64,000 nucleotides of DNA from Stictocephala bisonia (GCA_035578905.1 JAQJVL010000004.1:7182175-7246174), one strand, 5' to 3'; counted from the stretch's first letter, positions 1 through 13,659 are shown. Notes: generated by a model from the letters alone, not told the origin. Program-made: numbers and translations.

Positions 1-49
1 CCCGTTTGTGACGAGCAACACGAAACGAACCCAATTTCCAAAGTAAAAA

Positions 50-240
50 AACCTTGAGCCACAGTCGTGTCAAATACCCGTGAGTTCAGCCTAGCCGTAC
101 CCTGAGCTGACTAGCCGTGAGCCCCAGTCTAGCCGAACCATGAGCCACAGTCGTGGCCGACTAGCCGTGAGCTCAGCCTAGCTGAACCATGAGCCACGGT
201 CGTGGCCGTCTAGCCGTCAGATCTGCCTCACCTTCTGTCG
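50..240. repeat. Degenerate ~50-bp minisatellite (AGCCGTGAGC / CCATGAGCCAC)
   Basis: Three to four imperfect copies. The word ACTAGCCGTGAG recurs at 110 and 160, and a variant (TCTAGCCGT) at 209, giving a 49-50 bp period. Copies share CCATGAGCCAC and GTCGTGGCCG. The vocabulary (GAGCCA, CATGAGCC, AGCCGT) overlaps that of the array at 1.5-2.9 kb, so the two may be related. The array may continue left of the window. Confidence 0.7.
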
Positions 241-1528
241 TGTTCAAATAATTGGAAAGTGTCCGGAGAAAATTACTTCCTCAAACACGTCTTAGGGTCT
301 ACAAAATGTTTTATACATTATAATTGAAATGAGGTAAAATGAATAATCCAAGTGTTTCAAAATCTTTATGATCGTATAAATTTATTTCTAATCTTTTATC
401 ATCCTGACAAATTGTATACTTCATCACTTGCAGTTCCCCAAATATTTAAAAGATCGTTGTTCACTAGCTTGATTCCAGAACAGAAGTTTGATTGGCATTT
501 GAAGTAAATTGTGAACAATTTCAAACACCCTCTGCTGGGTCACCTTGGCATCACGAGTATTCATACTTATTTATCTAAAACCTGTGTCTCTCTGCCTTTT
601 ATCGCTAAGCAAAATAAGCATTTTTAACATAATGCACTATATTTGTGGTCACTGAAAACCAATATTATTTTCCCTTAATAAAATGAGTGTTTCAGGCAAT
701 AACTATTGTTGCCAATCAACTAATTCCACATTTACAACGAAACTATATACTGTACAGACTTAAAGTTCATTTTTGTTTGTCTTATTCTTTACCTCAATTT
801 GTATAAATATTTAAGTGTTCGTCCGTTATATGTTTTATTTTGTAAAATGATTCACAACATTTTAAAAACATGAAGTAAACTGGGCTAAATCAAAATATCT
901 GAATAATTTTACGCCCAGAATAGCCCTTAAACATTCAGGACTTGTCTCCAAAATGCGGGTAGGTCACATATAATCAAGAACGTTTCGTCACCTTCACTGA
1001 GAAACTGACCACCAAAAAATTCCTATTCTGTTTAAGAATACTGCTCAGTAAAATTCTTAGGGAGAAACACATCTGTAGTTGGTATAAATTTATACACCAC
1101 ATTACAATGAGTTACCATATTAAGTACATGTATAATAAAAGCAGAAATAAAAGACTATTACAATCATGTTGTCCCCACTCCTTTGCATTATTTGATTTCC
1201 TATCCCACCAGTGCCCCCCCCCCCAGCCTACACTCATGATAGATTCCTGGTGGTATCTCTATCTTTATTACTCTTAATGTGACTCTCAGGTGCAATAATA
1301 TAATGATTTCCTACCAACGACTTAACATTAAACTGCAGATAGCATGTGATGTCTGTTTGAATTACAAACACTTAAAACTCTTCTTTTTGAATCTTTAAAT
1401 TAGGATTTTGAGAAGGAATAAAAGATACACAGGTCGACATTTAACGATACCATGCTACATTTTTTTCTCAATACTGTTTTGAGAATGTTAAATGTTCTCC
1501 TCATTACTGTTTTAAGAATTATAAGTCG
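241..1528. other. AT-rich DNA, no gene seen
   Basis: I see no long open frame, RNA gene or clear repeat here. A 12-C homopolymer lies near 1215-1226. Confidence 0.6.
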
Positions 1529-2860
1529 CCTCGAGCCACACGAGCCATGAGCCGTAAGTAGCTACTTCACGACCAAGAATTAAGCGCCACCTCGAGCCAC
1601 ACGAGCCATGAGCCGTAAGTAGCTACTTCACGACCAAGAATTAAGCGCCACCTCGAGCCCTAAGTAGCTACTTCACGACCAAGAATTATGCGCCACCTCG
1701 AGCCACACGAGCCATGAGCCGTAAGTAGCTACTTCACGACCAAGAATTAAGCGCCACATCGAGCCCTAAGTAGCTACTTCACGACCAAGAATTATGCGCC
1801 ACCTCGAGCCACACGAGCCATGAGCCGTAAGTAGCTACTTCACGACCAAGAATTAAGCGCCACCTCGAGCCCTAAGTAGCTACTTCACGACCAAGAATTA
1901 TGCGCCACCTCGAGCCATACGAGCCATGAGCCGTAAGTAGCTGCTTCACGACCAAGAATTATGCGATTAAGCGCCACCTCGAGCCACACGAGCCATGAGC
2001 CGTAAGTAGCTACTTCACGACCAAGAATTAAGCGCCACCTCGAGCCACACGAGCCATGAGCCGTAAGTAGCTACTTCACGACCAAGAATTAAGCGCCACC
2101 TCGAGCCCTAAGTAGCTACTTCACGACCAAGAATTATGCGCCACCTCGAGCCATACGAGCCATGAGCCGTAAGTAGCTGCTTCACGACCAAGAATTATGC
2201 GATTAAGCGCCACCTCGAGCCACACGAGCCATGAGCCGTAAGTAGCTACTTCACGACCAAGAATTAAGCGCCACCTCGAGCCACACGAGCCATGAGCCGT
2301 ACGTAGCTACTTCACGACCAAGAATTAAGCGCCACCTCGAGCCCTAAGTAGCTACTTCACGACCAAGAATTATGCGCCACCTCGAGCCACACGAGCCATG
2401 AGCCGTAAGTAGCTACTTCACGACCAAGAATTAAGCGCCACATCGAGCCCTAAGTAGCTACTTCACGACCAAGAATTATGCGCCACCTCGAGCCACATGA
2501 GCCATGAGCCGTAAGTAGCTACTTCACGACCAAGAATTAAGCGCCACCTCGAGCCCTAAGTAGCTACTTCACGACCAAGAATTATGCGCCACCTCGAGCC
2601 ATGAGCCGTAAGTAGCTACTTCACGACCAAGAATTAAGCGCCACCTCGAGCCCTAAGTAGCTACTTCACGACCAAGAATTATGCGCCACCTCGAGCCATA
2701 CGAGCCATGAGCCGTAAGTAGCTGCTTCACGACCAAGAATATGCGCCACCTCGAGCCATAAGCTGTAAGTGGATGCTCCACAACCAAGAATTATGCGCCA
2801 CCTCGAGCCACACGAGCCATGAACCCATGAGCCATCTGTAGATACCCCACGACCTAGAAA
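1529..2860. repeat. Composite 61/45-bp minisatellite
   Basis: The array begins TCGAGCC at about 1531. A long monomer of 61 bp (TCGAGCC starts at 1531, 1592, 1653) contains CACGAGCCATGAGCCGTAAG, then GTAGCTAC, then TTCACGACCAAGAATTA. A short monomer of 45 bp (1653 to 1698) lacks the CACGAGCCATGAGCC segment. Long and short units alternate irregularly, and some carry an extra TATGCGAT insert (about 1960 and 2200), giving a higher-order pattern. Each unit contains the palindrome GTAGCTAC. The last copies, from 2740 on, are diverged. A 72-codon minus-strand frame within it is a by-product of the repeat. Confidence 0.95.
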
Positions 2861-4300
2861 TAATTGTTCTACTGGCAATATCACGGAGCGTGAAACCCTT
2901 TAAATTGTAAGTTCATTAAGAAATGATTAGCTCATACACCATTGTGTCATTCTTCAGTTTGTTACCTTTTTAACATGCAGCAATAACATCGTACCTCGTT
3001 TAATTAATAATCTGGTTTATAAAATAATGTATACGTTAGTAACAAACTTTTAAATATATATTAAGAAATACATTTACTAATTTTCAGATTATGAAAATTG
3101 CATCAAGACTGAACCGTTAGTATAATTTATTTGTATAAAATGAAAAGGTCATACATAGGCTTCATATCATCGCAAATTCGTATGTTTGGCCGACGGTTTT
3201 TGTATAGGACATTTGTTATGATTTTTTACTATGATAATTGTTTTCATAGTAGATAAATGTTTTTTACACGTTGAGAACTGACGGATTGGGGTTACAGAGA
3301 AGAGGTTTATTCGCGTTTGGTCTGCGCTCTGGCGGAAGTTGTCTTTTTTATTCAATACTTAAGATCCTTAAAACGATGTTGTAATAAAATGTAAAGTAGA
3401 ATATAAATGAGGTAGTAAAAATAATTTAAAATTTAAGTAATGTAGCACTTAAATATTTTATCAGTTTGAAATTATGATTCTTCAGAATGGAGGTACAGTA
3501 CTAAAACAGTGTTTTCCTCAGCACGCTCTTTTATTTCTAGCTATGGTTGAACGAGGTGGTAACTATTCATGTCTCGGGGAAAACAAGATGGCTCTTCCTT
3601 CGACAGGCTCACGAATTTGTAAAAATTTGCTATGCAAATTCAGGAAATTGGCTAGATATTGAAATTCCTCGTATTTGGTAAGCCATCAATAGTCCAGTTG
3701 ACACAAATAAGGGAAAGCGGTACCCTAAGTAAAGACGGAGAGCTCCCGCTGACTTCCGCTTCCTCTGACGCTTACCTAAGGCTGTCGGAAACGACCGCTT
3801 ATCGCATGAGTCACACCTACGGTTTCCCTGTTACGCCGTCGTGGAAATGAGAAATAGTCAGCTCTTGATGTCGTGTGGTGATTCGGCCGCAATCAAAGAA
3901 CAAGTGTGTTGAAGCGTGTACAAGCAGGAACGTGATCCACGTTGATGTGGATGAAGTGGACCAAGTAACGGATACCCAACATTCATTCCATAATAGCGCA
4001 TGCAATTGAATAAATTAATTCGCGGGCTAATTAGCATTTGAATTCAGGTCGTTAATCACCGGTTATTAACGATCTAATTTTAACAAATTCTGAATAAATG
4101 CTCAACATTTTGTTTTCCTCACTTCTCCATTATTTTAGATTTTTCTTACATTTTAACTTTTTTGAAATTAGAACAATTTTAATTACGCGTATAACAAGCA
4201 TTAAAATAAAATACACTAATCAAGCAAAGTACTCCATTAAAATACACTAAAAATTGATGTATCAAATATAATTTTATTTTAAAAAAAGTAAAATATATGT
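2861..4300. other. Mostly AT-rich DNA; GC-richer island at 3.55-3.95 kb
   Basis: No recognised coding sequence. The part from about 3550 to 3950 is less AT-rich and has two overlapping frames of about 62 codons on the plus strand, with no motif I recognise. A near-perfect 22-bp palindrome centred on ACCGGT lies at 4050-4071. Confidence 0.5.
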
Positions 4301-4734
4301 TTAAGAGTCTGCAGAGGCTGTCGGCCATATTAGTTTTAATCTCATAAGAACAACGTTATTTGTGAATCCATATTTTTTCGTTATTTATTGATCAACATTT
4401 GTGTATGAGGTGTCATTTTAAACGTTATCATATTGTGCATTGGATTTACTTTTGATATTTTTAATACATACGCCTAGTTTTGAAAAATATGTGAAACACT
4501 TTTTTCACTACAAGCTATGTAATTTTTATATTTTTTCTAATAAACTAATCAGGAATTCGCCAAGCAATTCCAACGCGCAATTTCATTCTTGATCAGATGC
4601 AGTTTGTTTGGAAAAAAATCAATTTAAAAATAACTTTTTGATTTGGATACGCGTGATCTTATGTCCGGTTCGAAAATAACATTATTCTTATGGGATAAAA
4701 ACCAACATGGCCAACAGCTTCTACAGACACTTAA
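4301..4734. mobile_element. TTAA-flanked MITE, copy 1 (434 bp)
   Basis: A nonautonomous DNA element bounded by TTAA at 4301-4304 and 4731-4734. The left end reads TTAAGAGTCTGCAGAGGCTG and continues GTCGGCCAT. The right end, reverse-complemented, reads TTAAGTGTCTGTAGAAGCTG and continues TTGGCCATGTTGG. The inverted repeats extend about 60 bp, through TTTTAATC..CATAAGAACAA..GTTATT. The TTAA flanks match the target site of piggyBac-type transposases, but I see no transposase and cannot assign the family. Another full copy lies at 14540-14960 and a fragment at 40831-40990. Confidence 0.85.
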
Positions 4735-5620
4735 CCATTTACATTCGTCTTATGGAGAATAGATTCAAGATAGTCGGCCACCCCAGTCCCACCTTAGTAA
4801 ATTTTAAATCGTTAAATTTAAAAACAATTGATAAAGGATGCCAGCTAACATGCCGTAAGAAACAGCACTATTCGCGTTTAGAAAGTGAGGAAATAGACTG
4901 ATAAGTAGTTCTATGTATATTCTCGGACTAGATATTTATGGAGTTTCGTAGATTTAGAAGTGATTTTGTGATCATTCCACTTACTCTATCTGTTAGTGTT
5001 TTTAATCTATATATATATTTCATAAATATTACGCCCAAGGTTGCTGTGGTATATTTTAAAACTAACTTTATACAATGCAACCAGGGCTAGTTTGGCAGCT
5101 GTAACAATGTTTTAATTAAAAACTTACTATAATGAATAATTGCAAAAGCAATCATTACTATTCAAGCGGCAAACGTTTCAGGAATTAATTTGTAGATCTT
5201 TTTTGGAAACTGGTTATCGTTTGTCAAAATCAGACGTTAAGTATAAAATGAGAATTACGAACTAAAATGGGTAAATTCTTTGGAGTTTAATATCATTATT
5301 GTGACAGAAAATCCCAGCTAATGGCTCGTTATGATAAACAAAGATAATTTTATTGATCTCAAGAGAATAAAGAGATTCTCTTTATGTGTAAAGTTATTTT
5401 ATGTGGGAAATGGCTTGTGATGGGAGGTGATGGGCTTTGATGTGTCAATCACTACTAGACAGTAACTTTGACGTTATTGTAATTGATTAGTCTCCCAATG
5501 ATAAATATATAACTATTAACAAGTGCCATTAGCAGATTACTTTACAATGTTTGATTACGGGTTTTTTTCTACTAAAGGAGTGATTACAAATTCAGGTGAC
5601 TTTATTTTAAACTTCACTCT
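4735..5620. other. AT-rich DNA, no gene seen
   Basis: No feature could be supported. The words ATGGAGAATAGATTCAAGAT (4752) and ATGGAGAATAGATCCAAGAT (6115) recur, suggesting remnants of a common dispersed repeat. Confidence 0.5.
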
Positions 5621-5765
5621 CCAATTCAAATGAGCCTACAGATCTATGCGTAAACTTTATTCAACGAGTGAAGTGAATTACCGAGCGTTAATTTCGCTCA
5701 GTCGTTAATTCGAACCTAGGAATTTGTCCTTCGCTGTTCGAAGCCTTTGGCCACTAAGCTAGCAC
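5621..5765 (-). mobile_element. tRNA-derived SINE, copy 1
   Basis: Read on the minus strand there is a pol III A box (TAGCTTAGTGG, from 5761 down to 5751) and a B box-like GGTTCGAATTA (5716-5706). These precede a tail containing TTGAATAAAGTTTACGCATA and ending TTTGAATTGG. The same tail occurs in copies at 57178-57340 and 36240-36454, which defines one SINE family. The spacing of A and B boxes is that of a tRNA head. Both ends are approximate. Confidence 0.7.
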
Positions 5766-7160
5766 GAATCGCTAAGCTAGCCTTTCAGACTAGCACGAAT
5801 CACGAAACTTATCTCAAAATCAAGAAAAAAATTTCTCAACCAACGGGTAATCCTTTAAAGCGTTTGTTCGTCAGCCGATTTTAACAATTTAATTTTTTTT
5901 TTTTATCTTGAATGTGTGCTTGATGTTGATTGCTTTATGTGCGGTCATTTTGGTGACTTTTCATTTCAACAAATATTTGAAATTAGAACATTTTTAGTTT
6001 ATCACAAAAATGAGAATAAAATACGTACAACAAAATGACAAATCAAACGTAATTATAAAAAAATTAAAAAATACGTAAAATGCCTGCCTAACAGTTTGTA
6101 ACATTAATATTTTCATGGAGAATAGATCCAAGATGGCTGACCACTCCCGCCCCCATTAATTGTTTGTATTCTAACTAAAGAAGATAAATTAGAAGAACAA
6201 TATCAGCCGAGGTTTGGTGCTCTTACCTAGTCGCCCGATTTCCTAGGTAATAAGCGAAAGCGTGCAACCTAGAGTGTTTCTACACATTCTATCGAGCACG
6301 ATCGTTTGGCGAAACCTCCTCTAATGCTGTAGTATAATTCATTTGGACTAAAAAACCGTAAAATCGTAGCCAGGCACGTGCATAGCAGCGCAACGACCAT
6401 GAATGGTCACAATGACAAGGCCTTCGACGTCCCTAACGGCTGCACGATTGCAGGGGATACGGAATAAATACCCTCTGTTCTTTGATGAATCTTAAAAATT
6501 GTAAACATCTCTTTAAAAATGTCTGATTAACAACCACCATTGCGTCGGCCGGTAGATCTTTCTTCAAGTTAGCAAAATCATCAAAAACACACACGCGACG
6601 TTTTTAATGATCGGATTGTTTACCGATAACGCCGAGCATAGAAGTGCAGCGCTTGCACACACGTCGTTATTTTCCAATACCGATACAGTGACGTCATTAA
6701 GATACAGCTGCTTTTTTATTCACCTGATTCATCTGTGTCCAGCTGATTCACACATTATAAAAGAACCTCATTTCACTAATTTGATTTTTATTGAGTTTGA
6801 AATGGACAGAAAACTCTTTGGTCATACAAACACAAACGTACATCAGTCGATCAATAAAGAGATTACTTTGGAGTATAGTCTAACCCTAACCTAACCTAAC
6901 TTACCCAACTACCAGTACTGTTAGGAGCAACTATAGGTTCTGAGGAGTAATAAATATATAGTAAAGTTATAAAAACATTAACACTAAAATGTGCACCAGA
7001 ATAATTTTTATCGCCCCCAACAATAATATAGTGAGATTGAATAACAAAACAACAATACACGAAGAAAAAATTATTTTTGTAAAACTCCATTAACACCATT
7101 ACACATAACAAATTACAGTACCACAATAAATAAGATAAATAAATAATATAAATATGTCTC
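5766..7160. other. AT-rich DNA, no gene seen
   Basis: Open frames of 95 and 103 codons (6607-6894 plus, 6896-7207 minus) have no recognisable motifs, and the second runs into the satellite, so I do not call them genes. A short CTAGCACGAATC duplication follows the SINE at 5758-5800. Confidence 0.5.
6880..6905. repeat. Short interstitial telomere-like (CCTAA)n relic
   Basis: CTAACCCTAACCTAACCTAA is a short run of the arthropod telomeric repeat in CCTAA orientation. It has one CCCTAA interruption and only four to five units. Confidence 0.6.
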
Positions 7161-9238
7161 TTAGTGATTGTTATTAGGAGAAAGAGTATGGCGATTGCGT
7201 TTAACAAGTAGTCATGTTTCTAGTATATATTTAGACTATTACGATATAGTATTAGTGATTGTTATTAGGAGAAAGAGTGTGGCGATTGCGTTTAACAAGT
7301 AGTCATGTTTCTAGTATATTTTTAGACTATTACGATATAGTATTAGTGATTGTTATTAGGAGAAAGAGTGTGGCGATTGCGTTTAACAAGTAGTCTTGTT
7401 TCTAGTATATATTTAGACTATTACGATATAGTATTAGTGATTGTTATTAGGAGAAAGAGTGTGGCGATTGCGTTTAACAAGTAGTCATGTTTCTAGTATA
7501 TATTTAGACTATTACGATATAGTATTAGTGATTGTTATTAGGAGAAAGAGTATGGCGATTGCGTTTAACAAGTAGTCTTGTTCTGGTATATAAGTAGTTA
7601 GACTATTACAATATTAGTGATTGTTATTAGGAGAAAGAGTATGGCGATTGCGTTTAACAAGTAGTCTTGTTCTGGTATATAAGTAGTTAGACTATTACAA
7701 TATTAGTGATTGTTATTAGGAGAAAGAGTATGGCGATTGCGTTTAACAAGTAGTCTTGTTCTGTTATATAAGTATGTAGACTATTACAATATTAGTGATT
7801 GTTATTAGGAGAAAGAGTATGGCGATTGCGTTTAACAAGTAGTCTTGTTCTGGTATATAAGTAGTTAGACTATTACAATATTAGTGATTGTTATTAGGAG
7901 AAAGAGTATGGCGATTGCGTTTAACAAGTAGTCTTGTTCTGGTATATAAGTAGTTAGACTATTACAATATTAGTGATTGTTATTAGGAGAAAGAGTATGG
8001 CGATTGCGTTTAACAAGTAGTCTTGTTCTGGTATATAAGTAGTTAGACTATTACAATATTAGTGATTGTTATTAGGAGAAAGAGTATGGCGATTGCGTTT
8101 AACAAGTAGTCTTGTTCTGGTATATAAGTAGTTAGACTATTACAATATTAGTGATTGTTATTAGGAGAAAGAGTATGGCGATTGCGTTTAACAAGTAGTC
8201 TTGTTCTGGTATATAAGTAGTTAGACTATTACAATATTAGTGATTGTTATTAGGAGAAAGAGTATGGCGATTGCGTTTAACAAGTAGTCATGTTTCTAGT
8301 ATATAAGTAGTTAGACTATTACAATATTAGTGATTGTTATTAGGAGAAAGAGTATGGCGATTGCGTTTAACAAGTAGTCTTGTTCTGGTATATAAGTAGT
8401 TAGACTATTACAATATTAGTGATTGTTATTAGGAGAAAGAGTATGGCGATTGCGTTTAACAAGTAGTCTTGTTCTGGTATATAAGTAGTTAGACTATTAC
8501 AATATTAGTGATTGTTATTAGGAGAAAGAGTATGGCGATTGCGTTTAACAAGTAGTCTTGTTCTGGTATATAAGTAGTTAGACTATTACAATATTAGTGA
8601 TTGTTATTAGGAGAAAGAGTATGGCGATTGCGTTTAACAAGTAGTCTTGTTCTGGTATATAAGTAGTTAGACTATTACAATATTAGTGATTGTTATTAGG
8701 AGAAAGAGTATGGCGATTGCGTTTAACAAGTAGTCTTGTTTCTAGTATATAAGTAGTTAGACTATTACAATATTAGTGATTGTTATTAGGAGAAAGAGTA
8801 TGGCGATTGCGTTTAACAAGTAGTCATGTTTCTAGTATATAAGTATTTAGACTATTACAATATTAGTGATTGTTATTAGGAGAAAGAGTATGGCGATTGC
8901 GTTTAACAAGTAGTCATGTTTCTAGTATATAAGTAGTTAGACTATTACAATATTAGTGATTGTTATTAGGAGAAAGAGTATGGCGATTGCGTTTAACAAG
9001 TAGTCATGTTTCTAGTATATAAGTAGTTAGACTATTACAATATTAGTGATTGTTATTAGGAGAAAGAGTATGGCGATTGCGTTTAACAAGTAGTCATGTT
9101 TCTGGTATATATTTAGACTATTACGATATAGTATTAGTGATTGTTATTAGGAGAAAGAGTAAGGCGATTGCGTTTAACAAGTAGTCATGTTTCTGGTATA
9201 TATTTAGACTATTACGATAGATATAGTATTAGTGATTC
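7161..9238. repeat. 89/91-bp satellite, about 23 copies
   Basis: Units start TTAGTGATTGTTATTAGGAG. Core copies are 89 bp (7614 to 7703) with TTGTTCTGGTATATAAGTAG. Copies at the left edge (7161-7613) and the last two at the right edge (about 9050-9238) are a 91-bp variant with TATATATTTAGAC and ACGATATAGTA. Mixed-type copies (CATGTTTCTAG with the 89-bp end) lie between 8280 and 9050. No reading frame runs through the array. Confidence 0.97.
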
Positions 9239-10411
9239 AATCATTCGACAATCGAGAGAGGTTGTGTGTTGTATGATGACTCATATACTATGCACTATCA
9301 CACACTTCCCTGTCCCTAAAAAAATGACTTTTTTCTAATCTTGAACTTGGCCGAATATAAGCATAAAAATTTTGAATGAGTTTTTGATGTTGCTCTTTAT
9401 CTACGGTACTCTGGCACCAGTTGAATGAATTTTTTTCACTAACGAAAAATGTCTGGATACCAGATTGGAATAGATTTTTAGTGAAGAAGGTCGAAGTTAT
9501 TCTGAGCATCAACGTTAACAGTGATATGTCATGTACTGAGTCTCTTGAAACCATTAAAAACAATGTTTCCTTACTTAAAAAAGTAATCTTTGTTGAAAAA
9601 ATATGACTAGTTTCAGCCTTCAGCCAGTACAACTAGTACAAGTGATGCCTAAACATTTTCAATTTTATGACAAGGAGATTTATTACAATTCATTGAGTTC
9701 GGCCAACTTAATTTAAACTTTAAGAACTATTTTTTCAAGTATACAAAAAATGTTTGTTGGTATTTTATTACTCTGAAATCTTAAAATAGACTATAATTGT
9801 AATATTAAATATCACAATGCCGTTAATATAATTTTCCCAATTTAACAAGCCAAATCGCATATCATAAAGTTCATAAAAGATAGATTACAAAAGCCTCCCC
9901 CACCAGACTCCCATATATATATCTGGTGTCCGTATTTTACTTTTAAAATGTATGGCAACCCTAATAATATTACATATATACGGATATAGAACTCTGTAGT
10001 AGGCCGTCAGCAGAACTGATTGGTCAACAAATGCTGCCTGCCATCCTCACAGGAGAAAGGTCCCTGCGTTCATTTTCCTACATACAGAATCAATATGTAG
10101 ATGTGAATTTAGATTTGTATCCAGTTATATAACTAGAAAATTTACATTAATTGTGGTTTCTAAAAAATTGTCACCTAATAATATGACAGTATCTTGGCTG
10201 TCATTGTACCTGTTTCTGATGGTTAAGAGGAAGAATTTCAGTTAATTAATATTTAATGAAAGCAGGTTGTTCTCAAATTACTTAAGCAAGCTCTTGGCTT
10301 CAAAAATGGCAATCAATTCCGTAAACAAGGTTAAAAAAGTCGTACCATTAAAAATTACTATTTATTTGTTCTAGTCCAACACAGTGAGATTGTATATACG
10401 TTACATGCGTT
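9239..10411. other. Unique AT-rich DNA between two satellites
   Basis: Overlapping frames of 61 (plus) and 114 (minus) codons at 9.29-9.63 kb show no recognisable domain. Nothing else is supportable. Confidence 0.5.
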
Positions 10412-13400
10412 GCTGTTTAGTATATGACATGTCGAAGATCATTAGAGATAGTGTGTCCATAAATTACGTACCATCTCACTTATTTACTGAGAATAACTTC
10501 GAGAATGTTGCAATCTTTAGTTTGTTGTTCAGTATATGACATGTCGACGAACATTAGAGATAGTGTGTCTACAAATTACGTACCATTTCACTTATTTACT
10601 GAGAATAACTTTGAGAATGTTGCAATCTTTAGTTTGTTGTTTAGTATATGACATGTCGACGAACATTAGAGATAGTGTGTCTACAAATTACGTACCATCT
10701 CACTTATTTACTGAGAATAACTTCGAGAATGTTGCAATCTTTAGTTTGTTGTTCAGTATATGACATGTCGACGAACATTAGAGATAGTGTGTCTACAAAT
10801 TACGTACCATTTCACTTATTTACTGAGAATAACTTTGAGAATGTTGCAATCTTTAGTTTGTTGTTCAGTATATGACATGTCGACGAACATTAGAGATAGT
10901 GTGTCTACAAATTACGTACCATTTCACTTATTTACTGAGAATAACTTCGAGAATGTTGCAATCTTTAGTTTGTTGTTCAGTATATGACATGTCGACGAAC
11001 ATTAGAGATAGTGTGTCTACAAATTACGTACCATTTCACTTATTTACTGAGAATAACTTCGAGAATGTTGCAATCTTTAGTTTGTTGTTCAGTATATGAC
11101 ATGTCGACGAACATTAGAGATAGTGTGTCTACAAATTACTTACCATTTCACTTATTTACTGAGAATAACTTCGAGAATGTTGCAATCTTTAGTTTGTTGT
11201 TCAGTATATGACATGTCGACGAACATTAGAGATAGTGTGTCTACAAATTACTTACCATTTCACTTATTTACTGAGAATAACTTCGAGAATGTTGCAATCT
11301 TTAGTTTGTTGTTCAGTATATGACATGTCGATGAACATTAGAGATAGTGTGTCTACAAATTACGTACCATTTCACTTATTTACTGAGAATAACTTCGAGA
11401 ATGTTGCAATCTTTAGTTTGTTGTTCAGTATATGACATGTCGACGAACATTAGAGATAGTGTGTCCATAAATTACGTACCATCTCACTAAGTTACTGAGA
11501 ATAACTTTGAGAATTGCAATCTTTAGTTTGTTGTTTAGTATATGACATGTCTAAAAACATTAGACATAGTGTGCTATAAATTACGTACCATTTCACTTAT
11601 TTACTGAGAATAACTTCGAGAATGTTGCAATCTTTAGTTTGTTGTTCAGTATATGACATGTCGACGAACATTAGAGATAGTGTGTCTACAAATTACGTAC
11701 CATTTCACTTATTTACTGAGAATAACTTCGAGAATGTTGCAATCTTTAGTTTGTTGTTTAGTATATGACATGTCGACGAACATTAGAGATAGTGTGTCCA
11801 TAAATTACGTACCATTTCACTTATTTACTGAGAATAACTTCGAGAATGTTGCAATCTTTACTTTGTTGTTCAGTATATGACATGTCGACGAACATTAGAG
11901 ATAGTGTGTCTACAAATTACGTACCATTTCACTTATTTACTGAGAATAACTTCGAGAATGTTGCAATCTTTAGTTTGTTGTTCAGTATATGACATGTCGA
12001 CGAACATTAGAGATAGTGTGTCTACAAATTACGTACCATTTCACTTATTTACTGAGAATAACTTCGAGAATGTTGCAATCTTTAGTTTGTTGTTTAGTAT
12101 ATGACATGTCGACGAACATTAGAGATAGTGTGTCTACAAATTACGTACCATTTCACTTATTTACTGAGAATAACTTTGAGAATGTTGCAATCTTTAGTTT
12201 GTTGTTCAGTATATGACATGTCGACGAACATTAGAGATAGTGTGTCTACAAATTACGTACCATCTCACTAAGTTACTGAGAATAACTTTGAGAATTGCAA
12301 TCTTTAGTTTGTTGTTTAGTATATGACATGTCTAAAAACATTAGACAGTGTGCTATAAATTACTTACCATTTCACTTATTTACTGAGAATAACTTCGAGA
12401 ATGTTGCAATCTTTAGTTTGTTGTTTAGTATATGACATGTCGACGAACATTAGAGATAGTGTGTCTACAAATTACGTACCATTTCACTTATTTACTGAGA
12501 ATAACTTTGAGAATGTTGCAATCTTTAGTTTGTTGTTCAGTATATGACTTGTCGACGAACATTAGAGATAGTGTGTCTACAAATTACGTACCATTTCACT
12601 TATTTACTGAGAATAACTTCGAGAATGTTGCAATCTTTAGTTTGTTGTTTAGTATATGACATGTCGACGAACATTAGAGATAGTGTGTCTATAAATTACT
12701 TACCATTTCACTTATTTACTGAGAATAACTTCGAGAATGTTGCAATCTTTAGTTTGTTGTTTAGTATATGACATGTCGACGAACATTAGAGATAGTGTGT
12801 CTATAAATTACTTACCATTTCACTTATTTACTGAGAATAACTTCGAGAATGTTGCAATCTTTAGTTTGTTGTTTAGTATATGACATGTCGACGAACATTA
12901 GAGATAGTGTGTCTATAAATTACTTACCATTTCACTTATTTACTGAGAATAACTTCGAGAATGTTGCAATCTTTAGTTTGTTGTTTAGTATATGACATGT
13001 CGACGAACATTAGAGATAGTGTGAACACAAATTACGTACCATCTCACTTATTTACTGAGAATAACTTCGAGAATGTTGCAATCTTTAGTTTGTTGTTTAG
13101 TATATGACATGTCGACGAACATTAGAGATAGTGTGTCTACAAATTACGTACCATTTCACTTATTTACTGAGAATAACTTTGAGAATGTTGCAATCTTTAG
13201 TTTGTTGTTCAGTATATGACATGTCGACGAACATTAGAGATAGTGTGTCTACAAATTACGTACCATTTCACTTATTTACTGAGAATAACTTCGAGAATGT
13301 TGCAATCTTTAGTTTGTTGTTTAGTATATGACATGTCGACGAACATTAGAGATAGTGTGTCTACAAATTACGTACCATTTCACTTATTTACTGAGAATAA

Positions 13401-13659
13401 CTTCGAGAATGTTGCAATCTTTAGTTTGTTGTTCAGTATATGACATGTCGACGAACATTAGAGATAGTGTGAACACAAATTACGTACCATCTCACTTATT
13501 TACTGAGAATAACTTCGAGAATGTTGCAATCTTTAGTTTGTTGTTTAGTATATGACATGTCGACGAACATTAGAGATAGTGTGTCTACAAATTACGTACC
13601 ATTTCACTTATTTACTGAGAATAACTTCGAGAATGTTGCAATCTTTAGTTTGTTGTTTA
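10412..13659. repeat. 112-bp satellite, about 29 copies
   Basis: Units carry TATGACATGTCGACGAACAT, then TACCATTTCACTTATTTACT, then TTGCAATCTTTAGTTTGTTG. The period is exactly 112 bp over most of the array. Because 112 is 1 modulo 3, the array produces a ladder of identical 75-codon frames every 112 bp (10536, 10648, 10760 and so on). These are not genes. A distinctive variant (TAAGTTACTG, ATGTCTAAAAACATTAGAC) occurs twice, at about 11460-11590 and 12240-12370, spaced 781 bp. This implies duplication of a block of about seven monomers. Confidence 0.97.
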
